Source: Bacteroidota bacterium (GTDB lineage Bacteria; Bacteroidota; Bacteroidia; Chitinophagales; Chitinophagaceae). From it: 13,406 nt of DNA. The notes beneath the pieces are model-generated. The model saw nothing but the letters and a program-made list of their open reading frames with translations. It ran no database searches and was not told where the DNA came from. The stretch spans positions 1-13,406 of the forward strand of contig CANHUW010000023.1 in assembly GCA_947463975.1 (NCBI GenBank), written 5' to 3'. Made by a program: the position numbers and the translations under genes. Every line of letters starts with the position of its first letter. Positions within the stretch are counted from its first letter, which is position 1. This document shows, one piece after another, positions 1 to 7,612 of the stretch.

Positions 1-1492
1 TTCCGTCCGTCCTAATACCAGCACTGATTCCTAATCTATTATTAAATGCTCTTTTTCCCATTTGAAAAAATGCACCATATCTTTTAAATGCTAAGTCAGT
101 AAAATAATTATAAGTTAAAGGAGTAGAATTCACTTGTCCTGTAACAGTTGGGATAAAACTTTTTAAAATTTGGTAAGTATAATTATCATATTCAACTGTT
201 TGTAAATTAGCGCCAGTAGTCCATTTTATCCCTAAAAGATTTTTAGTAATGTCAAACCTCAATTTATTTTCAATTTCGTTTGATCTAAATTGTAAGGTTA
301 ATTCTCCTTTATTTTGAGATAAATTATCTTCATACTTTTCATTTACATTATTTAAATGATTTCTACTCATGCTTACTGTCCAAAATCCTTTATTGATTAA
401 CCTTTTCAGAGAAACACCCATGGTATAACTCCATTGATTAATAGAAGGACTAGAATTTAAAGCATAAATTTTCTCTGGAGTGGCATTCCTAGGAGCTACA
501 AAATAAAAATCATCAATAGCGCCAATGCCTAGGAAAGTAAGTGTAGTTTTTGGATCAATCTGATGAGTAATTTTATATTGAAAATCCCAAAAATTAGGTC
601 GAATGGGTAGATCTAAAACATAAAATAAATATTGTAAATAACTTCTTCTTGCAGACGCTAAGAAAGTTGTTTTGCCTGATTTTGATAATGGGCCATTGAA
701 TGTGCTTGCAAATTCTGTAGCACCCATTCTTATATTAGTTTCTAGCTTTTTTGGATTTCCTCTTTTTTGTTTGAATTCGAATACGGAAGATAAGGCATTA
801 TCAAATTTAGCATCAAATGCAGATGTGGATAATTTAACTTCGTCAATGAAAGAGACATTCAATATACCTTGTGGGCCTCCAGCACTACCTTGAGTGGAAA
901 AGTGATTGATTACCGGTATCTCAATTCCATCTAGATAAAATACGTTCTCATTAGGTGCCCCGCCTCTAACAATTATATCATTTCTAAATCCAGCACTTGT
1001 ACTAGCGGAACCAGTTACGCCTGGTAAAGTTTGTACTACTTTAGAAATATCAAAATTGCTTCCTGGGCTAGATTTGATTTCTTCAGCTGTTAATCTCTGA
1101 ACACTTAAAGGGGTTTCTAATGATGCTGCTCTTACTGTTCTTCTATTACCACCAACAGTAACTTCTCTCAAAGTAACTTCCTGTGGTAGTAATTCTATGG
1201 TATTGATGGTTTCATTACCAGAACTAACAATAACATTGTATAATGTGTAGGGGATACTCCCTAAAGAGGTAAAAACCACTTGGTATTGTCCAGTAGGAAT
1301 ATTATTTAATTGATACCTGCCCAAACTATCTGAAATAGTTGAAAAGGGGGTATTGAGTACTTTTATAGTAACACCCGCTAATGGGGTTTGCGTATTTCTA
1401 TTAACTATCCAACCAGATATACTACCCTTGGTTTGAGCATTTAAAGCAAATGAGCCAAAAAACAATAAAATAGTTACACAAAAAGACTTCAT
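1..1492 (-). CDS. TonB-dependent outer-membrane receptor with CarboxypepD_reg-like N-terminus (partial, C-terminus off the window)
   Basis: This is the first 497 codons of an outer-membrane receptor that would import a ligand using TonB/ExbBD energy. The frame is open from an ATG whose complement lies at 1490-1492 to the window edge. A signal peptide of about 19 residues (MKSFCVTILL..., ending ALNA before Q20) is followed at about residues 22-105 by a carboxypeptidase-regulatory-like beta-sandwich (SISGWIVNRNTQTPLAGV, later DSLGRYQLNNIPTGQY). A TonB-box-like stretch (RAASLETPLSV) leads into the plug domain, with ISKVVQTLPGVTGS, RGGAPNENVFYLDG (about 176-189) and FDAKFDNALSSVFE. The strand-rich barrel begins near residue 235 with GPLSKSGKTTFLASARRSYL. 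No SusD-like gene is next to it, so a SusC role is not supported. The ligand is unknown. It is divergent from the S9 peptidase gene across 81 bp. The family call is firm; the specificity is not. Confidence 0.93.
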   Translation of the reverse strand, partial: MKSFCVTILLFFGSFALNAQTKGSISGWIVNRNTQTPLAGVTIKVLNTPFSTISDSLGRYQLNNIPTGQYQVVFTSLGSIPYTLYNVIVSSGNETINTIELLPQEVTLREVTVGGNRRTVRAASLETPLSVQRLTAEEIKSSPGSNFDISKVVQTLPGVTGSASTSAGFRNDIIVRGGAPNENVFYLDGIEIPVINHFSTQGSAGGPQGILNVSFIDEVKLSTSAFDAKFDNALSSVFEFKQKRGNPKKLETNIRMGATEFASTFNGPLSKSGKTTFLASARRSYLQYLFYVLDLPIRPNFWDFQYKITHQIDPKTTLTFLGIGAIDDFYFVAPRNATPEKIYALNSSPSINQWSYTMGVSLKRLINKGFWTVSMSRNHLNNVNEKYEDNLSQNKGELTLQFRSNEIENKLRFDITKNLLGIKWTTGANLQTVEYDNYTYQILKSFIPTVTGQVNSTPLTYNYFTDLAFKRYGAFFQMGKRAFNNRLGISAGIRTDG

Positions 1493-1500
1493 ATTAAAGT

Positions 1501-1508
1501 CAAATTTA
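1501..1508 (-). promoter_or_regulatory. Possible Bacteroidota -7 element for the TonB-dependent receptor gene
   Basis: On the minus strand the sequence reads TAAATTTG, an exact fit to TAnnTTTG. The nearest upstream TTG lies only 13 nt away, instead of the usual 17-23. Transcription would start within a few bases of the ATG at 1492. The rest of the 81-bp divergent gap (1493-1573) is AT-rich, with no clear plus-strand promoter for the peptidase gene. It could be chance in AT-rich DNA. Confidence 0.25.
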
Positions 1509-1573
1509 ATGTAATTTTTAACAATAAATATTCTAAATAGTTTAAGTAACTTAGGAGATCAAAAAATTTATCC

Positions 1574-4300
1574 ATGAAGCTATTTTCTCTGGCAATAACA
1601 ACCTTTCTTTCTTTAGTGGCTTTTGCTCAAAAAAAGCCTTTGGATCATTCAGTATATGATCAATGGCAGTCTGTTAAAGAGACCGTCATGCATCCTAATG
1701 GTCAATTTCTTGCATATACTATAGTACCGCAGGAAGGAGATGGTATTTTATGGATAAGAAATACGCAAACGAATACAGAATTCAGCATACCTAGAGCTGC
1801 TCAGGTAGTTTTTAGTGAAGATGGAAACTATTTATTTGGCAAAATTAAACCTTTATTTAATGAAACCAGAAAAGCAAAAATTGATAAAAAAAAGGCAGAT
1901 GAACTTCCAAAGGATAGCTTATTCATTTTTAATGTTAAAGATGCCAGCTTGGAAAAAATCGCCAATGTGAAAACTTTTCAAATTCCTTCAAAATCTAACG
2001 GTTCAATTGTGTACTTATTAGATAAAAAAGGAGATCTCCTTAAAGAAGGGTCAGATTTAATCAGTTATAATTTAAAAACAAAATTTAAACATACCATTAA
2101 GCAAGTAAGTCAATATGCTTTAAATCCTAATGGTCAACAAATTATTGCCTACCAAGTTCCCTTTAAAGGTAATACTGCAAAAGTGCTACTTTCTAATGTG
2201 CAAGATTCAAGTTTTAGAGTTTTAAGTGATGGGATTTATTCTGCAACAGGTTTTGTTTGGGATGAGTATGGAGTGCAGGCTGCTTATTATACTGAGAAAG
2301 ATAGTACAAGCAAAGCTTTACAAAAAAATTATCAATTGAATTATTTCAAATTAGGAATGGATTCATCTATTGTTGCATTTACTACAAGTCATCCTAATTT
2401 ACCTAGAAATTATGTTTTTGGCGCTGATAAAAAATTACAATTTAGTAAATCTGGTGAAGTTATTGAATTAGGAATTCAACCGATTTTACCCATTAAGGAC
2501 ACTAGTTTACCTGAGTTTGAAAGAGTGAGTATAGATATCTGGCATTATGCAGATGACCAATTGCAACCTATGCAATTAAAAAATTTGGAAAATTCACTGA
2601 AGTCAACTGAAAAGGTTTTGTATAAACCTAACGCTAATTCTGTAGTGTATTTTGGCAAGTTGAATGATAGAAATATTAAAATTGGAAACGAAGGAGATGG
2701 TGCTTGGGCTTATGTAACCATTGACTCTACTGATGCTCCTTCTTTTCAATGGCAGGGATTTACAAAGAAAGATATATACGCAATTAATACAAAAACGGGT
2801 GAAAAAAGATTGATCCATAAAAACTGGAAGGGTAGTTTGATTTCTTTAGCTGCAGACGGAAATAAGATCATTTACTATGAAGAAGCAGAAAAAAAATATT
2901 ACAGTCATGATTTTAAAACAAATAAGAAACAAGTTTTTGCAAAAGATATAAAATATACTATTTACGACGAAGATAATGATATGCCCGATGATCCTAATGC
3001 ATATGGAGTAGCAAAATGGATGAATGATCATCGACATTTGATTGTATATGATAAATACGATTTATGGTTAGTAGATGCGGAAGGGATTGAACCTTCTGTT
3101 CTTTTGACCAATGGAAGGAAGTCTTCTACAGTGTACAGATTTATTGAAACAAATGAAGAACGAAAAGCAATTGCATTAAAAGATGCTTTATTGTTAAAAG
3201 GATATAATGAAATTAACAAATCAGAATCTTTGTCCTATTTTAATATAACACAAAAGCAAGTCAATTTGATTCAATCTTTTGATATGCATATAACGAATAT
3301 AGTAGGTACAAAAAATATAAACGATTTAATTGTTTTAAAAGAAGACGAGCATCATGCTGCAAATATTTATTTGTATCAATTTAATAACATTCAACAAGCA
3401 CCAAATGCTATTGCTCAATTAAATATCCAACAAGCCAATTATAATTGGTTAAATACTGAATTAATTAAATGGAAGGCTTATACAGGAAAGATGGTAGAAG
3501 GTATTTTATATAAACCTGAAGATTTTGATCCAAAAAAGAAATATCCAATGATTGTGTATTTCTATGAAAGAAATAATCAAACATTACACCATTATATTCC
3601 TCCAACACCCACTGGCTCTAGATTAAACATTTCTTTTTTTGTGAGTAGGGGGTATTTAGTATTTGTACCTGATATCTGGTACAAAAAAGGCTTTCCTGGA
3701 CAAGGTGCTTATGATCATATTGTAAGTGGCACCAAAGCCCTTATTCAAAAAGGGTTTGTGGATAGTACTAAAATTGGTTTACAGGGACAAAGCTGGGGTG
3801 GATATCAAATTGCTTATTTGATTACCAAAACAAATATGTACGCTGCTGCATGGGCAGGCGCACCTGTGGTAAATATGACGAGTGCATATGGTGGTATTAG
3901 ATGGGGTACAGGAATGAATAGACAATTTCAGTATGAAAAATCACAATCTAGAATTGGAGCAACTTTATGGGAAAGGCCTGACTTATATCTTAAGAACTCT
4001 CCATTATTTGAATTGCCTAAGGTGCAAACTCCTTTGGTAATAATGAGTAACGATGCGGATGATGCAGTGCCTTGGTATCAAGGTATTGAAATGTTTACCT
4101 CCATGAAAAGATTGAATAAAAAAGTATGGTTATTGGTTTATAATAATGAATTTCATAATCTAGTTGAAAGAAGAAACAAAAAAGATATTCAAATTAGAGA
4201 ACAACAATTCTTTGACCATTATTTAAAGGGCGCAGATATGCCAGTTTGGATGTCTAAAGGGGTGCCAGCGATTATGAAAGGAAGAACAATGGGATTATAA
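1574..4300 (+). CDS. Secreted S9 (prolyl oligopeptidase/DPP-like) serine peptidase
   Basis: A 908-residue exported serine peptidase, expected to cut short peptides in the periplasm or at the cell surface. It opens with a clear signal peptide (MKLFSLAITTFLSLVAFA, then Q). Residues of about 20-630 look like the beta-propeller of the S9 family, with repeated strands such as GQFLAYTIVP, YNLKTKFKHTI and IYAINTKTGEKRLIHK. The alpha/beta-hydrolase peptidase domain covers about 633-890. The catalytic triad is visible: Ser740 in GQSWGG (738-743), Asp829 in NDADDAVPW, and His861 in EFHNLVE, so the enzyme looks intact. No lipobox is present. The start is fixed by the signal peptide; an AGGAG at 1553-1557 is 16 nt upstream, too far to be a normal ribosome site. 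The stop overlaps the oppositely oriented E2 gene by 6 bp. The exact cleavage preference (Xaa-Pro, Ala or other) cannot be read from sequence. Confidence 0.93.
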   Translation: MKLFSLAITTFLSLVAFAQKKPLDHSVYDQWQSVKETVMHPNGQFLAYTIVPQEGDGILWIRNTQTNTEFSIPRAAQVVFSEDGNYLFGKIKPLFNETRKAKIDKKKADELPKDSLFIFNVKDASLEKIANVKTFQIPSKSNGSIVYLLDKKGDLLKEGSDLISYNLKTKFKHTIKQVSQYALNPNGQQIIAYQVPFKGNTAKVLLSNVQDSSFRVLSDGIYSATGFVWDEYGVQAAYYTEKDSTSKALQKNYQLNYFKLGMDSSIVAFTTSHPNLPRNYVFGADKKLQFSKSGEVIELGIQPILPIKDTSLPEFERVSIDIWHYADDQLQPMQLKNLENSLKSTEKVLYKPNANSVVYFGKLNDRNIKIGNEGDGAWAYVTIDSTDAPSFQWQGFTKKDIYAINTKTGEKRLIHKNWKGSLISLAADGNKIIYYEEAEKKYYSHDFKTNKKQVFAKDIKYTIYDEDNDMPDDPNAYGVAKWMNDHRHLIVYDKYDLWLVDAEGIEPSVLLTNGRKSSTVYRFIETNEERKAIALKDALLLKGYNEINKSESLSYFNITQKQVNLIQSFDMHITNIVGTKNINDLIVLKEDEHHAANIYLYQFNNIQQAPNAIAQLNIQQANYNWLNTELIKWKAYTGKMVEGILYKPEDFDPKKKYPMIVYFYERNNQTLHHYIPPTPTGSRLNISFFVSRGYLVFVPDIWYKKGFPGQGAYDHIVSGTKALIQKGFVDSTKIGLQGQSWGGYQIAYLITKTNMYAAAWAGAPVVNMTSAYGGIRWGTGMNRQFQYEKSQSRIGATLWERPDLYLKNSPLFELPKVQTPLVIMSNDADDAVPWYQGIEMFTSMKRLNKKVWLLVYNNEFHNLVERRNKKDIQIREQQFFDHYLKGADMPVWMSKGVPAIMKGRTMGL

Positions 4301-4316
4301 ATATTGGAACCATTGT
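4286..4316. terminator. Inverted repeat spanning the convergent gene ends (possible bidirectional terminator)
   Basis: ACAATGG (4286-4292) and CCATTGT (4310-4316) form a perfect 7-bp inverted repeat with a 17-nt loop. The loop contains both stop codons and the 6-bp overlap of the peptidase and E2 genes. Neither side has a strong T-run: the minus-strand exit is pyrimidine-rich (TTCTTCCTTTC) and the plus-strand exit is CTATTGATG. It is a candidate hairpin, not a canonical intrinsic terminator. Both arms are coding, so the repeat may be fortuitous. Confidence 0.35.
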
Positions 4317-5755
4317 CTATTGATGTCCCAGGCTTCAAAGTTTTTAGCAACTGCTGCTAAAAATTGAGTTCCTTGAGCTCCATCTACAATTCTATGATCA
4401 TAGCTCATAGATAAGTACATCATGTGTCTTACAAGAATAGCGTCTCCGGCAGGAGTTTCTACAACAACTGGTCTTTTCTTGATGGCTCCTAATGCTAAAA
4501 CAGCCACTTGTGGTTGACTGATGATAGGTGTGCCCATAATACTACCAAATGTACCTACATTGGTTACGGTAAAAGTACCATTTTGAGTATCTGAAGGTTT
4601 TAGTTGGTTATTTCTTGCAGCATTCGCTAATTGATTCACTGCTTTAGATAAACCTACAATACTTAATTGGTTGGCACCTTTAATTACAGGAACGATTAAA
4701 TTGCCTGTAGGTAATGCAGTAGCCATACCAATATTAATATCCTTTTTGTAAATTATTGTATCTCCTTCTAAACTTGAATTGATAATAGGGAATTGCTCTA
4801 AAGCTGCAGCGATTCCTTCCAAAAACATTGGAGTATATGTTAATTTTGTTCCTTCTCTTTTTTCAAATAAATTCTTTACTTTATCTCTCCACACCACCAT
4901 ATTGGTAACATCCACTTCAACAAAAGAGGTAACATGCGGACTTGTATGAACGCTATCCACCATATGCTTAGCAATGAGCTTTCTCATACGATCCATCTCT
5001 ACAATTTCAACATTGCCAGAGATAATAACATCTTCAGGCTGTGCTAATTTTTGATTGGCCGGATTTTGCATGAAATCTGGCAAAGGTTCATTATAAATTT
5101 GAATAGGCTTTGACGCAATACTTTGTTCAATATTTGATGAAGCAGGTAGAGGATGTACAGCTGTATTGTTTTGATTTATTTTCCCAGCTTTTTTATCAGC
5201 AATATATGCTAAGATATCTTTTTTGGAAACCCTTCCTTGATTACCTGTTCCTGCGATTTCTTGAAGCTCTTGCATACTAATACCTTCACTTTGTGCAATG
5301 CTAATGACTAATGGAGAGTAAAACTTTTGTTCTGTTGAATGATGCGAAATGTTATTTGTAACAGGACTAGGTGTAAAAGGCACTTCTTCTTTTACTTCAA
5401 CTGTTGATATTGGTTTAGGGGCAGTAGTTGAGGTAGTTGTTGGAACAGGTACAGTAGAACTTGCAGGGATGGTAGTTATAGTTGGATTTGTTACTTTGGT
5501 GGTTTCTACTGCCTTCTTAGAATCAATCTTTGCAATGACTGTTCCAATCGGAACAACACTGTTTACTTCAAATAAAATTTCTGTTATGGTACCTTCAGCA
5601 GTAGAAGGAATTTCACTATCTACTTTATCTGTTGCTATGTCCAATAATGTTTCATCCAGCTGAATAATATCGCCAACTTTCTTATGCCACTTTAAAATAG
5701 TAGCCTCCATGATACTTTCACCCAGTTTTGGCAAGACCAAATCAACAATTGGCAT
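4295..5755 (-). CDS. Lipoyl-dependent 2-oxoacid dehydrogenase E2 acyltransferase
   Basis: The 486-residue E2 core subunit of a 2-oxoacid dehydrogenase complex, which moves an acyl group from lipoamide to CoA in the cytoplasm. The three expected modules are present. A lipoyl domain covers residues 1-80, with Lys44 in DIATDKVDSEI as the lipoylation site. A peripheral-subunit-binding domain lies at about 146-185 (YSPLVISIAQSEGISM, then GTGNQGRVSKKDIL). The catalytic domain runs from about 250 to 486, with the active-site DHRIVDG at 453-459 (His454, Asp458). Two flexible linkers separate them; the first (about 84-136) is rich in Thr, Pro, Val and Ser. There is a single lipoyl domain and no E1 or E3 gene nearby. 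By general resemblance a branched-chain or mixed-specificity complex is more likely than pyruvate dehydrogenase, but the substrate is not proven. It lies 27 nt downstream of cinA on the same strand and may be co-transcribed. Confidence 0.93.
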   Translation of the reverse strand: MPIVDLVLPKLGESIMEATILKWHKKVGDIIQLDETLLDIATDKVDSEIPSTAEGTITEILFEVNSVVPIGTVIAKIDSKKAVETTKVTNPTITTIPASSTVPVPTTTSTTAPKPISTVEVKEEVPFTPSPVTNNISHHSTEQKFYSPLVISIAQSEGISMQELQEIAGTGNQGRVSKKDILAYIADKKAGKINQNNTAVHPLPASSNIEQSIASKPIQIYNEPLPDFMQNPANQKLAQPEDVIISGNVEIVEMDRMRKLIAKHMVDSVHTSPHVTSFVEVDVTNMVVWRDKVKNLFEKREGTKLTYTPMFLEGIAAALEQFPIINSSLEGDTIIYKKDINIGMATALPTGNLIVPVIKGANQLSIVGLSKAVNQLANAARNNQLKPSDTQNGTFTVTNVGTFGSIMGTPIISQPQVAVLALGAIKKRPVVVETPAGDAILVRHMMYLSMSYDHRIVDGAQGTQFLAAVAKNFEAWDINRQWFQYL

Positions 5756-5771
5756 ATGGGATAATTTTAAG

Positions 5772-5806
5772 CAAAAATAAGACTAAATCTTGTTGATAAT
5801 TAACAA
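5772..5806 (-). promoter_or_regulatory. Possible internal promoter upstream of the E2 gene
   Basis: The minus strand reads TATTTTTG at 5779-5772, an exact TAnnTTTG match, in the short gap between cinA and E2. A TTG lies at 5806-5804, 24 nt upstream, just outside the usual 17-23 nt spacing. The -7 element ends 16 nt before the E2 ATG, much like the better-supported thioesterase promoter. If real, E2 could be expressed partly independently of cinA. AT-rich chance matches are common. Confidence 0.3.
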
Positions 5807-7036
5807 CCTAAGTAAATTTATGGCCTGGGTAGCCGTAACTTCTATATTCTTGTGTCGGTCAAATCTTAGGTATAAAACCTTTGATACTACTTTTTCCTTG
5901 TTTGCTACTCCGATCCATACCATTCCCAATGGTTTTTCATTTGTTTGACCAGACGGCCCCATAATGCCACTTACAGAAACTGCAAAATCCGTATTCATTT
6001 TCTCTCTAACCGCCCTTGCCATTTGCTCCACCGCTTCCTTGCTTACTGCTCCAACTGTGTGTAATATTTCAGTAGGTACATCCAAAAACTCGGTTTTGAT
6101 TCTATTATCATAGCTAATGATACCTCCTGTGTAAAATTGAGAAGATCCAGCATGTTTGGACAATAAATGACCAATAAATCCACCAGTACAGCTTTCAGCA
6201 GTTGCTACAGTTTGGTTGGCAGATTTAAGCATTTTGCCCACCACCATTTCCATGGTTTCATCTTGATCAGTAACCAGGTATTCTTTGACTAATGAGGTTA
6301 AACTAGCAAATAAGGTATCTAATTGTATGTTTAGCGCTTTCTCATCTGATCCAGCACTAGTCAACCTTAGCCTTACCATACCATAATTAGGTAAGTAGGC
6401 TAATTTTACATCATTGGGTAGGCTTTGCTCAAAATCCTTGATTAATTCTGCTAAAAATGATTCACCAATACCTGCAGTTAATAAGGTTCTATGACTAATG
6501 GGACTTGTTTTAAAATGAGTCTTTATTCTTGGAATTACCTGCTCAGTCATTAACCACTTCATTTCATGAGGAACTCCAGGAAGAGAGAATACCAAAGTGT
6601 TCAGTTTATTGAACATCATGCCTGGTGCAGTGCCTTTTTCATTGAACAAAACCTCACAAACATCCGGTACTTCAGCCTGCTTTCGATTTCGATCGATCAT
6701 TGGTTTTTTGTGGATCTGTTCAAATATATAGGTAATATGATCTAGGGTAGGCTGATGCACGGTCATTTTACCTCCAAAATAGCTATTCAAAAGGGGTTTG
6801 GTAATATCATCAGCGGTAGGCCCTAATCCACCCGTTAGAATGACAACATTATTTTGACTAATAGCCAAATCTATAGCTTCGGTGATATCTTTTGCATTAT
6901 CTCCAACGGCTACTCTATGTTTCAATGATACGCCAATAGCATTTAATTGCTGAGCAATAAAGGCGCTGTTGGTGTCAATTACCTGTCCAATTAATAGTTC
7001 GTCTCCAATGGTAATGATACTTGCTTGAATAGACAT
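5783..7036 (-). CDS. cinA: CinA-family protein: nicotinamide-nucleotide amidohydrolase with MoCF-like N-terminal domain
   Basis: A full-length two-domain CinA of 417 residues. In this family the C-terminal PncC domain deamidates nicotinamide mononucleotide to nicotinate mononucleotide for NAD recycling, while the N-terminal COG1058/MoCF-like domain has been linked to ADP-ribose hydrolysis. N-terminal signatures are GDELLIGQVIDTN at residues 11-23 and TGGLGPTADD at 68-77. The C-terminal domain starts near 260 and carries ESCTGG at 281-286 (Ser282, the likely catalytic serine), YTGGIISYDN, HTVGAVSKEAV and SGIMGPSGQ followed by KPLGMVWIG. The older name, competence/damage-inducible protein, comes from its link with recA in some Firmicutes; no recA or competence gene is seen here. 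It sits 46 bp downstream of the thioesterase gene and 27 bp upstream of E2, consistent with one transcript. The start is the only ATG giving a complete N-terminal fold. Confidence 0.95.
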   Translation of the reverse strand: MSIQASIITIGDELLIGQVIDTNSAFIAQQLNAIGVSLKHRVAVGDNAKDITEAIDLAISQNNVVILTGGLGPTADDITKPLLNSYFGGKMTVHQPTLDHITYIFEQIHKKPMIDRNRKQAEVPDVCEVLFNEKGTAPGMMFNKLNTLVFSLPGVPHEMKWLMTEQVIPRIKTHFKTSPISHRTLLTAGIGESFLAELIKDFEQSLPNDVKLAYLPNYGMVRLRLTSAGSDEKALNIQLDTLFASLTSLVKEYLVTDQDETMEMVVGKMLKSANQTVATAESCTGGFIGHLLSKHAGSSQFYTGGIISYDNRIKTEFLDVPTEILHTVGAVSKEAVEQMARAVREKMNTDFAVSVSGIMGPSGQTNEKPLGMVWIGVANKEKVVSKVLYLRFDRHKNIEVTATQAINLLRLLIINKI

Positions 7037-7082
7037 TGAGATGGTTTATATTAGGCTGCAAAGTAAACCAAAAAATGGCGGT

Positions 7083-7493
7083 TTAACTAAAATAAGTCTT
7101 TAGTTTTTCAAGCATGATAGCTGGCATAGAAGCCTTATTTTGAAGGGATTGTTCCATAAAATACAACTTAACTGTACCCACAGTCAATAATTTGCTAGCT
7201 TCATTATAAACTTCTTGATGAAAAGTGATTTTGTGATCGATGGGTAATTCTTTTATAATGGTTTTGATGGTTAATAAATCATCATATTTCGCTGGTCTAA
7301 GGTATTTGATATGCAGGTCTACAACGGGTAAAATAATGCCCATATCTTCAATATCCTTGTAGCTTATTCCTAGTGATCTTAGACTTTCTACTCTACCCAC
7401 TTCAAAATATTGGGGGTAATTACCGTAATAAACGACGTCCATTCTGTCTGTTTCGGCATATCTAACTCTAATTTGGGTATTGTGTTCGTACAT
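7083..7493 (-). CDS. Hotdog-fold acyl-CoA thioesterase (4HBT/YbgC-like)
   Basis: A 136-residue single hotdog-domain protein of the 4-hydroxybenzoyl-CoA thioesterase/YbgC family, which hydrolyses acyl-CoA or acyl-ACP thioesters as an oligomer in the cytoplasm. The family signature is YAETDRMDVVYYGNYPQYFE, with Asp16 as the presumed catalytic residue, followed by VGRVESLRSLG and LHIKYLRPAKYDD. The +3 residue after Asp16 is Asp19, where the family usually has Gly; this is the only odd feature. The frame extends upstream to an ATG at 7541, but I prefer the ATG at 7493. The extra 16 residues do not resemble the family, a good promoter (7512-7543) lies within that extension, and related proteins start just before the RVRYAETD block. 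It is the first gene of a minus-strand group with cinA and E2. The physiological substrate is unknown. Confidence 0.88.
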   Translation of the reverse strand: MYEHNTQIRVRYAETDRMDVVYYGNYPQYFEVGRVESLRSLGISYKDIEDMGIILPVVDLHIKYLRPAKYDDLLTIKTIIKELPIDHKITFHQEVYNEASKLLTVGTVKLYFMEQSLQNKASMPAIMLEKLKTYFS

Positions 7494-7511
7494 TTTTATT
7501 GTGATTGTTGA

Positions 7512-7543
7512 CAAAATTACGAATCTAATCTGTTTTTCCACAA
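7512..7543 (-). promoter_or_regulatory. Bacteroidota-type promoter for the thioesterase-cinA-E2 operon
   Basis: On the minus strand TTG (7543-7541) is followed after 21 nt by TAATTTTG (7519-7512), an exact TAnnTTTG. The spacing lies within the 17-23 nt typical of Bacteroidota primary sigma-factor promoters. Transcription would begin near 7505, giving a leader of roughly 10-15 nt before the ATG at 7493 and excluding the upstream ATG at 7541. No regulator site is evident. Confidence 0.5.
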
Positions 7544-7612
7544 TAAGTTGAATTACTAAATCGTTCTATAAATGGCCGTAATTTTACCATATTATAAAAA
7601 TCATTGGTATTT

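Noticed and set aside
672..893. 73-residue plus-strand open frame
   Set aside because: It lies wholly antisense to the TonB-dependent receptor gene, whose minus-strand frame has clear plug and barrel motifs here. It has no promoter or recognisable fold.
1553..1557. AGGAG resembling a Shine-Dalgarno site before the S9 peptidase gene
   Set aside because: It is 16 nt from the ATG, well beyond functional spacing. Bacteroidota generally initiate without such sites, and no in-frame start lies closer to it.
2603..3219. Three short minus-strand open frames inside the S9 peptidase gene
   Set aside because: All are antisense to the propeller-encoding part of an intact gene, with low-complexity Ile/Phe-rich translations typical of AT-rich shadow frames.
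5349..5663. 104-residue plus-strand open frame within the E2 gene
   Set aside because: It is antisense to the Thr/Pro/Val-rich linker and lipoyl domain. Its Val/Gly/Thr-rich translation is the mirror of that linker's codons.
5791..5807. Hairpin-like sequence (TTGTT...AACAA) in the last codons of cinA
   Set aside because: The stem is short and AT-rich, includes a wobble pair and has a 3-nt loop, with no tail. Such structures are expected by chance at this base composition.
5783..7036. Locally higher GC in cinA than in the TPR gene, as possible recent transfer
   Set aside because: A 60-base line in cinA was about 53% GC against about 35% in a TPR line, but single lines are not representative. 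CinA is a conserved housekeeping protein with Bacteroidota-type motifs, and no mobile-element signs flank it.
7064..7085. 6-bp inverted repeat TAAACC/GGTTTA at the end of the thioesterase gene
   Set aside because: The stem is short and AT-rich with a 10-nt loop, there is no following T-run, and it lies between genes that appear co-transcribed, so termination is not supported.
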